The notes: generated by a model not told the origin, from the letters alone. A stretch of 10,497 bases of DNA from Candidatus Phytoplasma phoenicium (GCF_001189415.1 NZ_JPSQ01000009.1:1-10497); one strand, 5' to 3'. Counted from the stretch's first letter, positions 1 to 7,037 are shown. Made by a program: numbers and translations.

Positions 1-51
1 ATAAACAAAAAACTATTTGAAGAAATGTTAAAACAAAAGGAAATGAGTTCT

Positions 52-1449
52 ATGTTATTAACTAAAATAGAAATCGAAAATATTTTACAAAATTCCTTAA
101 ATAATGGGGTTAATTTTGTTGAATTATTTTTCGAAGATAAAACAGTTAATGTTTTAAAAATTATTAATGATGAAATTGTAGGTTATAAGACTGATTATAT
201 TTTTGGCGTGGGTATTCGTTTATTAAAACATACAGATGAAATTTATATTTATACTAATCAAGTGGAACATGATCATATTTTAAATTTAATTTTAGCACAA
301 AAAAAAGCTTGGAAGGGGGACACCAAAGCATCAATAGTTCCTTTCAATGAAACGTCTTTGCATCAAAAGGGTGTGCACGCATCGAATTCAAATATGGATA
401 TCAAAACAATAATACCAAAATTATTACATTTATCTCAAATAATGAAAAGACATGATGAACGTATTTCCCAATCTATTGTTAATTTTCGTACAGAAGAACA
501 AAAAGTATTAATTGCTAATTCCTTAGGAGTTTATCAACAAGAAGTTCGCAATTATATTAATTGTTCTTTAATTGCTATAGCACGTGTAGGTGATAATATT
601 CAAGAATTTAGCGATAAAAAAACTGGACGTTGCATGAATATAGATTTTTTTGATTTGCCTGAATTAGAACAAAAAGCTCTTAAAGTAGCGGAAAAGGTTA
701 TTTTATTATTATCAGCGCAGCAATTAAAACCACAAAAAATACCAGTAGTCATTAATAATGGGGTTGGTGGAGTTATTTTTCATGAAGCTTGTGGTCATTC
801 TTTAGAAGCAACTGCTATTACTAAAGGACTTTCACCTTTTTATAATAAGATTAACCAAAAAATCGCTTCAGAATTAATAACAGCTTATGATGATGGTACT
901 ATAGAAGGTACTTGGGGGCAAACACTTTATGATGATGAAGGAAAACTGACACAAAAAAATCTTTTAATTGAAAAAGGAATTTTAAAAAACTATTTAATTG
1001 ATTACCGTAATGGTCTTAAAATGAATATGTTACCGACTGGTTCAGCACGTCGACAAAGTTATAAATATGCACCAACTTCCCGTATGAATTCAACTTACAT
1101 TGTTGCAGGAACAGACACACCAGCACAAATTATTCAAGATACCCAATATGGTTTTTATGCTGAAAGTTTAGGTGGCGGAACAGTGATGACTTCTACAGGT
1201 GAGTTTAATTTTATGGTTAATTTAGGATATTTAATAGAAAACGGAAAATTAACTACACCCATTAAAAATATGATGTTAATAGGTACAGGTCAAGATATTT
1301 TATTGAAAATTGATCGTGTAGGGAATGATTTAGCCTTTGATCAAGGGTATTGCGGATCTATTTCAGGTTATGTACCAGTTGATTTAGGACAACCTACTAT
1401 TAGAGTTCAAGAGATGATCATCGGAGGAAGCAAAAAAGATGAAAAATAA
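52..1449 (+). CDS. tldD: TldD-type zinc metallopeptidase subunit
   Basis: This is the catalytic half of the TldD/TldE (PmbA) metallopeptidase, a cytoplasmic complex that cuts small or unfolded peptides; in E. coli it matures microcin B17 and degrades the CcdA antitoxin. The protein is 465 residues from the chosen start, normal for the family. The zinc-binding HExxxH motif is present as HEACGH (residues 244-249, DNA 781-798), and the glycine-rich C-terminal part keeps the family cysteine in GYCGSISG followed by GQPTIRV. The start at 52 is preferred because AAAAGGA lies about 10 bases upstream and the product then begins like other TldD proteins. An in-frame ATG at 25 would add nine residues but has no well-placed ribosome binding site, and the frame stays open to the window edge, so a longer protein cannot be excluded. 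The stop overlaps pmbA by 11 bases, as expected for coupled translation of two subunits. Confidence 0.93.
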   Translation: MLLTKIEIENILQNSLNNGVNFVELFFEDKTVNVLKIINDEIVGYKTDYIFGVGIRLLKHTDEIYIYTNQVEHDHILNLILAQKKAWKGDTKASIVPFNETSLHQKGVHASNSNMDIKTIIPKLLHLSQIMKRHDERISQSIVNFRTEEQKVLIANSLGVYQQEVRNYINCSLIAIARVGDNIQEFSDKKTGRCMNIDFFDLPELEQKALKVAEKVILLLSAQQLKPQKIPVVINNGVGGVIFHEACGHSLEATAITKGLSPFYNKINQKIASELITAYDDGTIEGTWGQTLYDDEGKLTQKNLLIEKGILKNYLIDYRNGLKMNMLPTGSARRQSYKYAPTSRMNSTYIVAGTDTPAQIIQDTQYGFYAESLGGGTVMTSTGEFNFMVNLGYLIENGKLTTPIKNMMLIGTGQDILLKIDRVGNDLAFDQGYCGSISGYVPVDLGQPTIRVQEMIIGGSKKDEK

Positions 1450-2788
1450 AATTAATTATAACAGGTGGTTTCAAGCGGGTGCAAAAAAAAAATTCGAAGC
1501 TTTAGAAATTCAAACAAATCAATGCACAACACTAACTATTAGCTCAGAAGATGGTCTTCATAATATTAATTCACATGTTTTAAGTGATCTCATGACAGTT
1601 ACCATAAAAGGACTTTCTCAAAATAAAAAAGTTAAATGTTATTTAGAAAACATCAATCATCTTAATGATGATATGATAGATAATATATTAGAAAATTTAA
1701 AACAAAAAGCAGAAATTGTCAATTTTAAAGAAAAAGATTTTATTTACGAAGGTTCTAAAACTTATCCAAAAATTCCTATCAAAAATTTCGATTTCACTTC
1801 GATTCCTATCCAAAAAAAATACAATTTATTATTAGATTTTGAAAAAGAATTTTTTGCTAAAAGCCATTATTTAAAAAATATTGATCAAATTTATTATAGT
1901 GAAACCATTTATTCAGAAACATTAGCTAATTCAAAAGGATTATATCTAGAAGAACAAGGTAGTTTTGTCAAAATGGGCGCAATTTGTATTTTTGGTAAAG
2001 AAAATAGTTCTATCAAAGAAATATATAAAAATTTTACAGAAAGAACTTTTACTGATATTGATATTGTCAAATATGCTAATAAAATTATTTCTTTGGGAGA
2101 AAGTAAAATCGGGGCCCATTCTTTAAAATCAAATAGTTATCCTACTGTTTTTTCTAATGAAATTTTTGCTTCTTTCTTAAAGTGTTTTAGTGATATTTTT
2201 AGTGGAGAAAACGCTTATCGTAGTTTAACAAAATTAAAAGGAAAAGAAGGGCAATTAATTGCTGCTCCTAATGTAACGTTAATTGATGATCCTTTATGCT
2301 TAGATTCTTTATTTCAAAGTAAGTTTGATGATGAAGGAGTAGCTTGTTTTCCGAAAAAAATTATTATTAATGGTGTTTTTCAACAATTTATTCATAACTT
2401 AAAAACAGCTCATATTTTTAATACCCACTCTACAGGTAATTGTTTTAACGGAACAGTCTCTATGTGTAATTGTTATTTACAAAAAGGGGAAAAGTCTTTG
2501 TCAGAAATAATTTCTCCTATAAAAGAAGGCGTTTATATTGATTATTTAATAGGTTTACACGCAGGAGTTGATACTATTAGTGGAGATTTTAGCTTACAAG
2601 CTGAAGGATTCAAAATAAAACAAGGAAAAATAACTAACCCAATTAAAATGATTGTTATTTCTGGTAATTTTTTTGAAATGTTAAAAAATATCAAAGATAT
2701 AGCTAGTGATTTTGTCTTTCAAGCTTCTAAATTATTTGGTAGCGCTAGCGTTTATGTTGGTGATTTGATGATCGCAGGTGAAAAATAA
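1439..2788 (+). CDS. pmbA: TldE/PmbA, non-catalytic partner of TldD
   Basis: This is the second subunit of the TldD/TldE peptidase, 449 residues, close to the usual size. It has the TldE C-terminal signature: FDDEG (296-300), a region around HAGVDTISGDFSLQAEGF (374-391), and then PIKMIVISGN (401-410), all aligning with the metal-free half of the enzyme. There is no HExxxH motif, which is what separates TldE from TldD. The ATG lies inside the end of tldD, 11 bases after a clear GGAGG at 1423-1427, so the pair is almost certainly co-transcribed and translationally coupled. In E. coli the two proteins form a heterodimer in which TldE shapes the substrate channel while TldD supplies the zinc. The natural substrate here is unknown, and no small precursor peptide is recognisable in the window. 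The family call is secure; the cellular role is not. Confidence 0.92.
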   Translation: MKNKINYNRWFQAGAKKKFEALEIQTNQCTTLTISSEDGLHNINSHVLSDLMTVTIKGLSQNKKVKCYLENINHLNDDMIDNILENLKQKAEIVNFKEKDFIYEGSKTYPKIPIKNFDFTSIPIQKKYNLLLDFEKEFFAKSHYLKNIDQIYYSETIYSETLANSKGLYLEEQGSFVKMGAICIFGKENSSIKEIYKNFTERTFTDIDIVKYANKIISLGESKIGAHSLKSNSYPTVFSNEIFASFLKCFSDIFSGENAYRSLTKLKGKEGQLIAAPNVTLIDDPLCLDSLFQSKFDDEGVACFPKKIIINGVFQQFIHNLKTAHIFNTHSTGNCFNGTVSMCNCYLQKGEKSLSEIISPIKEGVYIDYLIGLHAGVDTISGDFSLQAEGFKIKQGKITNPIKMIVISGNFFEMLKNIKDIASDFVFQASKLFGSASVYVGDLMIAGEK

Positions 2789-2836
2789 ATATTTTATTAA
2801 TATAATGTGATAAAGAAAATCAAGCCGAATTAAATT

Positions 2837-2870
2837 AAAGATTATTTGTCAAAAATAATTTTTAATTTTT
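2837..2870 (+). terminator. Possible AU-rich terminator downstream of pmbA
   Basis: Bases 2837-2847 and 2853-2863 can form an 11-bp stem (one G-U pair) around the five-base loop GTCAA, followed by a T-rich tract up to 2870. It lies about 50 bases after the pmbA stop. The stem has almost no GC pairs, so it is weak alone and may act together with the stronger hairpin at 2943-2972. Confidence 0.4.
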
Positions 2871-2942
2871 TAGAAAAAAATAAAATCGATATATAAGAAA
2901 ATAAAATATAAAATTTCATCCAAACAAATTAGTACTAAATTA

Positions 2943-2972
2943 AAAAAATTCATATTATTATATGAATTTTTT
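2943..2972. terminator. Perfect bidirectional terminator hairpin
   Basis: A perfect inverted repeat: the 13-base arm AAAAAATTCATAT (2943-2955), the loop TATT (2956-2959), and its exact complement (2960-2972). Each arm ends in a run of A or T, so either strand would give a hairpin followed by a U tract. It sits between the convergent genes pmbA (plus) and sufU (minus), exactly where a shared intrinsic terminator is expected. The stem is nearly all A-T, as is usual in such AT-rich genomes. Confidence 0.65.
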
Positions 2973-3035
2973 ATGATATCTTAACAGTAATTTGAAAATA
3001 ACCAATTTAAAATAGCAAAGAATTTTATTATAAAA

Positions 3036-3485
3036 TTAGTTATTTTTTTGAATCATTTGTAATAATAATTTCCAAGGTAGGCTGACACACAAAATTCTTC
3101 CTGGAAAATGTTTAATTTCTTGTAAACAAAGTAAATCTTTTTCTAAATAATTTTTGTCAAAAGGTTTTTCGTCTATCATATTTAGAAAATTAATGATTTT
3201 TTTAATAATAGTACATAAATTTAAGTTTTTTAAATGCATAGACATTAAGGAAGCAGAAGCAATTAAAATAGCACAACCTTGAGTTTCATATCTAATCTCT
3301 ATTAATTTTTGTTGATCAATAGCAATTTGTAAAATAATTTTTTCACCACAAATTTTATTCTCTTCTTGCGCAGTACACATAGGTAAATGAAAATTTTCTA
3401 TTAAACCTCGATTGAAAGCTTGATGATAATGTTTTAAGATTAATTTACGATATATTTCTTGAATTGAATTATGACTAATATTCAT
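3036..3485 (-). CDS. sufU: SufU-type Fe-S cluster assembly / sulfur-transfer protein
   Basis: This NifU-N/IscU family protein of 149 residues accepts sulfur from the cysteine desulfurase SufS in the SUF pathway. The N-terminus reads YRKLILKHYHQAFNRGLI, matching the YRQVIMDHYKNPRNKG region of Bacillus SufU. The three conserved cysteines are present: C46 in ICGE, C71 in TQGCAILIASASLM, and C133 in GRILCVSLPW. Spacings of 25 and 62 residues match SufU rather than the shorter IscU. The aspartate normally two residues after the first Cys, a zinc ligand in SufU, is glutamate here (E48). The start at 3485 is preferred: AAGG lies 11 bases upstream and the length fits the family. An ATG at 3533 would add 16 unrelated residues and overlap tyrS by 23 bases. 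It is the last gene of the minus-strand operon, 25 bases after tyrS, and ends before the shared terminator. SufS, SufB, SufC and SufD are not in the window. Confidence 0.87.
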   Translation of the reverse strand: MNISHNSIQEIYRKLILKHYHQAFNRGLIENFHLPMCTAQEENKICGEKIILQIAIDQQKLIEIRYETQGCAILIASASLMSMHLKNLNLCTIIKKIINFLNMIDEKPFDKNYLEKDLLCLQEIKHFPGRILCVSLPWKLLLQMIQKNN

Positions 3486-3510
3486 TAATTTGTTGACCTT
3501 AAAAAAATAT

Positions 3511-4767
3511 TTACTGAAAACATAACAAAGCATGAATTTTATTTTTTTTGGTTAATAAAATATATTGTTGAAAAAAAGCTTGTTCTGGGGTTAAACAAAA
3601 ATCAATTTGATTAATTTTTTTTGTTCCAATTTTAATAGATTGAGCAGTAATTAAACGACGTGCTTCGTTTTTAGAAGTCGCTAATTTGGTATTTTTTAAA
3701 GCATCAGTTATGCAAATTGGTTGAGATATACATATTGAATGTAAATGCTTAGTTAACAAAAAGAAATCTTCTGGGGTCATTTGTGATGGTTTTTTATGAA
3801 AAAGAATAGTATTGACTTGTTGACATTCTTGTAATATGGTTGCTCCATAAAGAAAAACAATAACAAAATCTGCTAAAGCCTTTTGTGCTTCTCTTGCTTG
3901 TGATTGTCTTTGTTGTTCTTTTTGTAAAAATTTGATTTTTTCTATTTCTAATAAAGTTAAACTTTTTAAATAATTAATCACATCAATATCAGATGTATTA
4001 AAAAGATATTGGTACATTTCGTAAGGACGTGTTAATTGTGGATCTAACCATAAAGTTTGTTTTTCACTTTTACCAAATTTGTTCCCTTGACGGTCTAATA
4101 AAAGCGGAATACTCATACCAATTACTTCATTTTTGGTAGAAATTTTTTCTATTTTACTAATTAATTCTAAACCACTGGTAATATTACCCCATTGATCTGA
4201 ACCACCAAACTGTAATTTAACATTATATTTTTTATAAAGTTGATAAAAATCTAAAGCTTGAAAAATCATATAGGAAAATTCAGTATAAGAAATACCTTTT
4301 TTTTCTAATCTTTTAGCTACTTTATCTTTGCGAATCATATAATTAACATTAAACAATTTACCATAATCACGAAAAAAATTAATTAAATTGAGTTGAGAAA
4401 TCCATTCATAATTATTGACAAAATTAATATTAGTTTGAGGTAATAATTTTTGAAATTGTTGCTGTAATTTATTTACATTATATAAAATAACATCATGAGA
4501 TAATAAAGTTCTTTCAATCGCATCCTCTTTAGGATCGCCAATTAAACCTGTGGCTCCCCCAATTAAAATAAAAGGAACATGTTTGTTTTTACTTAGTAAT
4601 AAAATAGTTATAATTTGGACCAAATGACCTATGGTTAAAGAAGGCGCTGTAGGATCAAAACCACAATAAAAATTAATCATTTCTTGTTCTAATAAGGTTT
4701 CTAATTTTTTTTCATTATTACATTCTTTAATGAGATTACGCCATTTTAATTCTTTAAATAAAGACAT
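3511..4767 (-). CDS. tyrS: Tyrosyl-tRNA synthetase
   Basis: This class I enzyme charges tRNA-Tyr with tyrosine in the cytoplasm. It is 418 residues, the usual bacterial length. The N-terminal Rossmann domain aligns without gaps to the Geobacillus enzyme: Y34 and C35 in FYCGFDPTAPS, D78 in GLIGDP, the TEFSYMIFQALDF tyrosine-binding helix (162-174), GGSDQWGNITSGLEL (188-202), and the KMSKS-equivalent KFGKS (230-234). The first signature motif is TIGH (45-48) instead of HIGH. An S4-like RNA-binding domain follows, from about residue 350 (LKNTKLATSKNEARRLI). The ATG at 4767 has a strong AAAGGAGT upstream (4781-4788) with a rather long spacer of about 14 bases. It lies between rplS and sufU on the same strand. 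The 104-base gap to rplS is too short for a T-box leader and shows none. Confidence 0.96.
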   Translation of the reverse strand: MSLFKELKWRNLIKECNNEKKLETLLEQEMINFYCGFDPTAPSLTIGHLVQIITILLLSKNKHVPFILIGGATGLIGDPKEDAIERTLLSHDVILYNVNKLQQQFQKLLPQTNINFVNNYEWISQLNLINFFRDYGKLFNVNYMIRKDKVAKRLEKKGISYTEFSYMIFQALDFYQLYKKYNVKLQFGGSDQWGNITSGLELISKIEKISTKNEVIGMSIPLLLDRQGNKFGKSEKQTLWLDPQLTRPYEMYQYLFNTSDIDVINYLKSLTLLEIEKIKFLQKEQQRQSQAREAQKALADFVIVFLYGATILQECQQVNTILFHKKPSQMTPEDFFLLTKHLHSICISQPICITDALKNTKLATSKNEARRLITAQSIKIGTKKINQIDFCLTPEQAFFQQYILLTKKNKIHALLCFQ

Positions 4768-4828
4768 TTTTTAATTTAATACTCCTTTAAGAATAATAAT
4801 GATAATATAACAAATAATTTTTCCTCAT

Positions 4829-4870
4829 ATTATAAAAAAAATATTAGAAAACTTGAAAAATAAAATGCAA
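4829..4870 (-). promoter_or_regulatory. Possible internal promoter for tyrS-sufU
   Basis: The rplS-tyrS gap, read on the minus strand, holds TTGCAT (4865-4870), 18 bases, then TAATAT (4841-4846), and also a perfect TATAAT (4829-4834) with only a poor -35 (TTCAAG) 17 bases upstream. Either could give tyrS and sufU extra transcription independent of the ribosomal genes. In DNA this AT-rich such matches arise by chance, so support is weak. Confidence 0.27.
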
Positions 4871-4871
4871 A

Positions 4872-5228
4872 TTATTTTTTTTCTTTAATTTGAATCGATT
4901 TTGTAGATAAATTACGAATATAGTAAATTTTAGAACGACGCACAATGCCGCGTCGTATTATTTCTATTTTTTCATATAACGGGGAATGAATGGAAAAAGT
5001 ACGTTCTACTCCGATACCTGAATAAACTTTTCTAACTGTAAAATTTTCGTTAATACCTTTATTACCTTTACGTTTGATTACTAATCCTTCAAAAGTTTGA
5101 ATTCTTTTTTTATTACCTTCTTCTATTTTAAGAAAAACTTTAACTAAATCTCCCGTTTTAAATTCAGGTACATTTTTTAAGTTATCTTTGTTCACTTCAT
5201 TTATGATTTCTTGTATTTTCATGTTCAT
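4872..5228 (-). CDS. rplS: 50S ribosomal protein L19
   Basis: L19 sits at the interface of the 30S and 50S subunits, where it contributes to the 16S-23S contact. The 118-residue length is typical. The family core is clear: FKTGDLVKVFLKIEEGNKKR, IQTFEGLVIKRKG, FTVRKVYSGIGVERTFSIHSP and the basic C-terminal stretch IRRGIVRRSKIYYIRN. The start at 5228 is preferred over the ATG two codons later because AAAGGAAA (near 5244-5250) lies about 15 bases upstream, already a long spacer. It follows trmD by 70 bases, as in the common bacterial order trmD-rplS, and precedes tyrS in what looks like one transcription unit. Confidence 0.97.
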   Translation of the reverse strand: MNMKIQEIINEVNKDNLKNVPEFKTGDLVKVFLKIEEGNKKRIQTFEGLVIKRKGNKGINENFTVRKVYSGIGVERTFSIHSPLYEKIEIIRRGIVRRSKIYYIRNLSTKSIQIKEKK

Positions 5229-5298
5229 TATTATTTTTTTAATTTCCTTTATTTAATATTTTTTAAAAAAATACGATATTTTTTTATTAAAATACTTT

Positions 5299-6030
5299 TT
5301 AGATTAATTTTTCTTTTTTTATTTTTTCTAACAAATGTAATGTGTTTTCATCGAAATCAATTTTTTTTAAAAAGTCAGGCCTTTTTAAAAAAGTATTTTT
5401 TAAACTTTCTTCTTTTTTCCATTTGGAAATTTTTTGATGATGACCTGTTAAAAGTATGTCTGGAACCGAGTGATTCTTATAATTGCGTGGTCGTGTATAT
5501 TGTGGATACTTTAGTAAATTGTGTTGTAATGAATCTTGTAAATAAGATTCCTTTTTAATCACCCCTGGTATAAGTCTTGTCACAGCGTCTATCAAAACAG
5601 TAGAAGCGATTTCTCCACCTGTTAAAACATAATCGCCAATAGATACTTCTTCATCAATATAATTTAAAATACGCGCATCAACACCTTCATAATGACCACA
5701 TAAAACAATTAAGTGGATATATTCTTTTGCATAATGAAAAACTTTAGATTGTTGTAATAAATGACCTTGGGGAGATAATAAAATTACTTTACTTTTCGTT
5801 TCTTTAGGAATATTTTGTAAACATTCATAAAAAGGAGGAAAAGCGAGCAACATACCAATATCTCCTCCATAAGGAACATCATCTATTTTTCGATGTTTAT
5901 TTTGGCTATATGTTCTTAAATCGTGAATATTAATAGTAATTTTTTTTTTGGCTTGTGCCCTTTTAACAATAGAGTGATTTAAAAAATTTTCGAAAAAATT
6001 AGGAAAAATAGTAATAATATCAAATTTCAT
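5299..6030 (-). CDS. trmD: tRNA (guanine-37-N1)-methyltransferase
   Basis: TrmD methylates N1 of G37 next to the anticodon, using S-adenosylmethionine, and prevents +1 frameshifting. It is a SPOUT-family homodimer with a trefoil knot. The protein is 243 residues, full length. Visible motifs are [14 protein letters not shown] at the N-terminus, the knot segments LLSPQGH (84-90), [11 protein letters not shown] (111-121) and [11 protein letters not shown] (130-140), R152 in TRLIPGV, and the catalytic aspartate, probably D166, in LQDSL. The C-terminal domain (HYTRP-like [18 protein letters not shown]) is intact. One oddity is YGGDIGM (54-60) where relatives have YGGGxGM. The ATG at 6030 has AGG about five bases upstream in TTAGGTTGTT. 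It lies between rpsP and rplS, but rimM, normally just upstream, is absent. The methyl donor is made by MetK, encoded at the right of this window. Confidence 0.97.
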   Translation of the reverse strand: MKFDIITIFPNFFENFLNHSIVKRAQAKKKITINIHDLRTYSQNKHRKIDDVPYGGDIGMLLAFPPFYECLQNIPKETKSKVILLSPQGHLLQQSKVFHYAKEYIHLIVLCGHYEGVDARILNYIDEEVSIGDYVLTGGEIASTVLIDAVTRLIPGVIKKESYLQDSLQHNLLKYPQYTRPRNYKNHSVPDILLTGHHQKISKWKKEESLKNTFLKRPDFLKKIDFDENTLHLLEKIKKEKLI

Positions 6031-6143
6031 AACAACCTAAATCCACATTTAACTCATTTCAAGAAAAGAAAAAAATAAACAAATTATATAAATTTTTTAT
6101 TTTTTAAGATTATTTTTTTCTTCATTTGATTAAGTATATTTTA

Positions 6144-6398
6144 TTATAAATTATTTATATTATTTTGTTTTTTTGTTTTTTTCAATAAATTTTTAACAGT
6201 TTGAGTAGGTTGTACTCCTGCAGATAGCCATTTTGCTGCTTTTTGTAAATCGATGTTAATTAAATTTTTAAATGGTTCAAAAATACCGATTATTTCTAAA
6301 AATTTTCCATCTCTCTTATTTTGAGTATTAATAGTAACTATACGGTAAAAAGGTTTTTTGTGTGAACCATAACGTTGTAAACGCATTTTGACTGACAT
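6144..6398 (-). CDS. rpsP: 30S ribosomal protein S16
   Basis: S16 is a small assembly protein of the 30S subunit. This one is 84 residues, typical length. It begins SVKMRLQRYGSHKKPFYRIV, followed by RDGKFLEIIGIFEPF and AAKWLSAGVQPTQTVKNLLKK, the standard S16 blocks. The C-terminal tail is rich in Asn and Lys, common in AT-rich genomes. A ribosome binding site AGGA lies about 10 bases before the ATG. It is the first gene of the minus-strand operon, about 80 bases downstream of a perfect consensus promoter (6480-6508), and is followed after 113 bases by trmD. Confidence 0.96.
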   Translation of the reverse strand: MSVKMRLQRYGSHKKPFYRIVTINTQNKRDGKFLEIIGIFEPFKNLINIDLQKAAKWLSAGVQPTQTVKNLLKKTKKQNNINNL

Positions 6399-6479
6399 TT
6401 CTTTTTGTTCCTACTTTCTTTGATTTTTATATAAACCAAATTATCAATAACATTCTTCTGATAACTTATATTCAATCTA

Positions 6480-6508
6480 ATTATAAAGTAAAATTACGTA
6501 ACTGTCAA
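6480..6508 (-). promoter_or_regulatory. Perfect consensus sigma-A promoter of the rpsP operon
   Basis: Read on the minus strand, TTGACA (6503-6508), a spacer of exactly 17 bases (6486-6502), and TATAAT (6480-6485): both hexamers and the spacing are perfect consensus. Transcription should start near 6473, giving a leader of about 75 bases before rpsP. The position ahead of a ribosomal-protein operon makes it very plausible and suggests strong constitutive expression of rpsP-trmD-rplS and probably tyrS-sufU. Confidence 0.85.
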
Positions 6509-6596
6509 TATCATTTTTATTGTAAATGGTATATTTTTCAATAATATTTTGTAATTTATATTATCATAAGATTCTTAAATTTTTTTATTTTGAATA

Positions 6597-7037
6597 TCAT
6601 TTTTGCAAAAACCAGCGATCTTTTTGAAATTCAATGCAATATAATGGATGATTATTAGTAACACATTTAAATGTTGTCCCTATAAACGTATCATCTAAAT
6701 ACCATTTATCATTCAATAAATTGTTTTGAGAATAAAATTCTACAAAAAATGGTGCTTCATTCTTTTTTGGTTTAATCATATATTTTATATTATGACAATA
6801 ATATATTATTTGACTGTCTCGTTGATTAGTATAAATTTTACAACTTTTTTTGTTTAATTTTTCTTTTAATTCTTGAAATTTAAATTTACCTTCTATTTTT
6901 TCCCGAATGTTTTGATTTCCATCAGCAATTTCTATTGTGGTGTTTTTAAACCATCGCCAGTAAAACCCACAAAAGATGATTATAAAAGTAACCATGGTTA
7001 AGATTAAACGAATTATTTTTTTATGATTTGTAATCAT
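6597..7037 (-). CDS. Hypothetical protein with one N-terminal membrane segment
   Basis: I do not recognise this 146-residue protein. It has a basic N-terminus (NHKKIIR) and one hydrophobic stretch at about residues 8-27 (through LILTMVTFIIIFCGFYW), which would be a signal anchor or an uncleaved or poorly cleaved signal peptide. The remaining 115 or so residues are hydrophilic, rich in Lys, Asn and aromatics, with four cysteines (C66, C81, C125, C134) that could form disulfides if the domain faces outward. There is no lipobox and no other familiar motif. The ATG at 7037 is preceded only by A/G-rich sequence (AAAGAAAGAAAAAGAAA), a weak ribosome binding site. Codon use, with TGG for Trp, is like its neighbours, so it looks native and expressed. 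It lies upstream of the rpsP promoter on the same strand and probably has its own transcript. In a phytoplasma such a protein could be surface-anchored or secreted; this is a guess. Confidence 0.7.
   Translation of the reverse strand: MITNHKKIIRLILTMVTFIIIFCGFYWRWFKNTTIEIADGNQNIREKIEGKFKFQELKEKLNKKSCKIYTNQRDSQIIYYCHNIKYMIKPKKNEAPFFVEFYSQNNLLNDKWYLDDTFIGTTFKCVTNNHPLYCIEFQKDRWFLQK

Noticed and set aside
3486..3533. Longer sufU from the ATG at 3533
   Set aside because: The extra 16 residues do not match the family, the start would overlap tyrS, and the inner ATG has an AAGG site and the right length.
4768..4871. T-box leader upstream of tyrS
   Set aside because: The gap is about 100 bases, lacks a T-box-like conserved core and any antiterminator stem.
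5211..5558. Plus-strand reading frame of 115 codons opposite trmD and rplS
   Set aside because: It lies antisense to two certain genes, is very rich in Phe and Leu as expected from the complement of A-rich coding DNA, and has no family motif.
6503..6537. Imperfect inverted repeat just upstream of the rpsP -35 box as an operator or terminator
   Set aside because: The stem has a mismatch, all-AT ends and no T run on the needed side; chance is likely in this composition.
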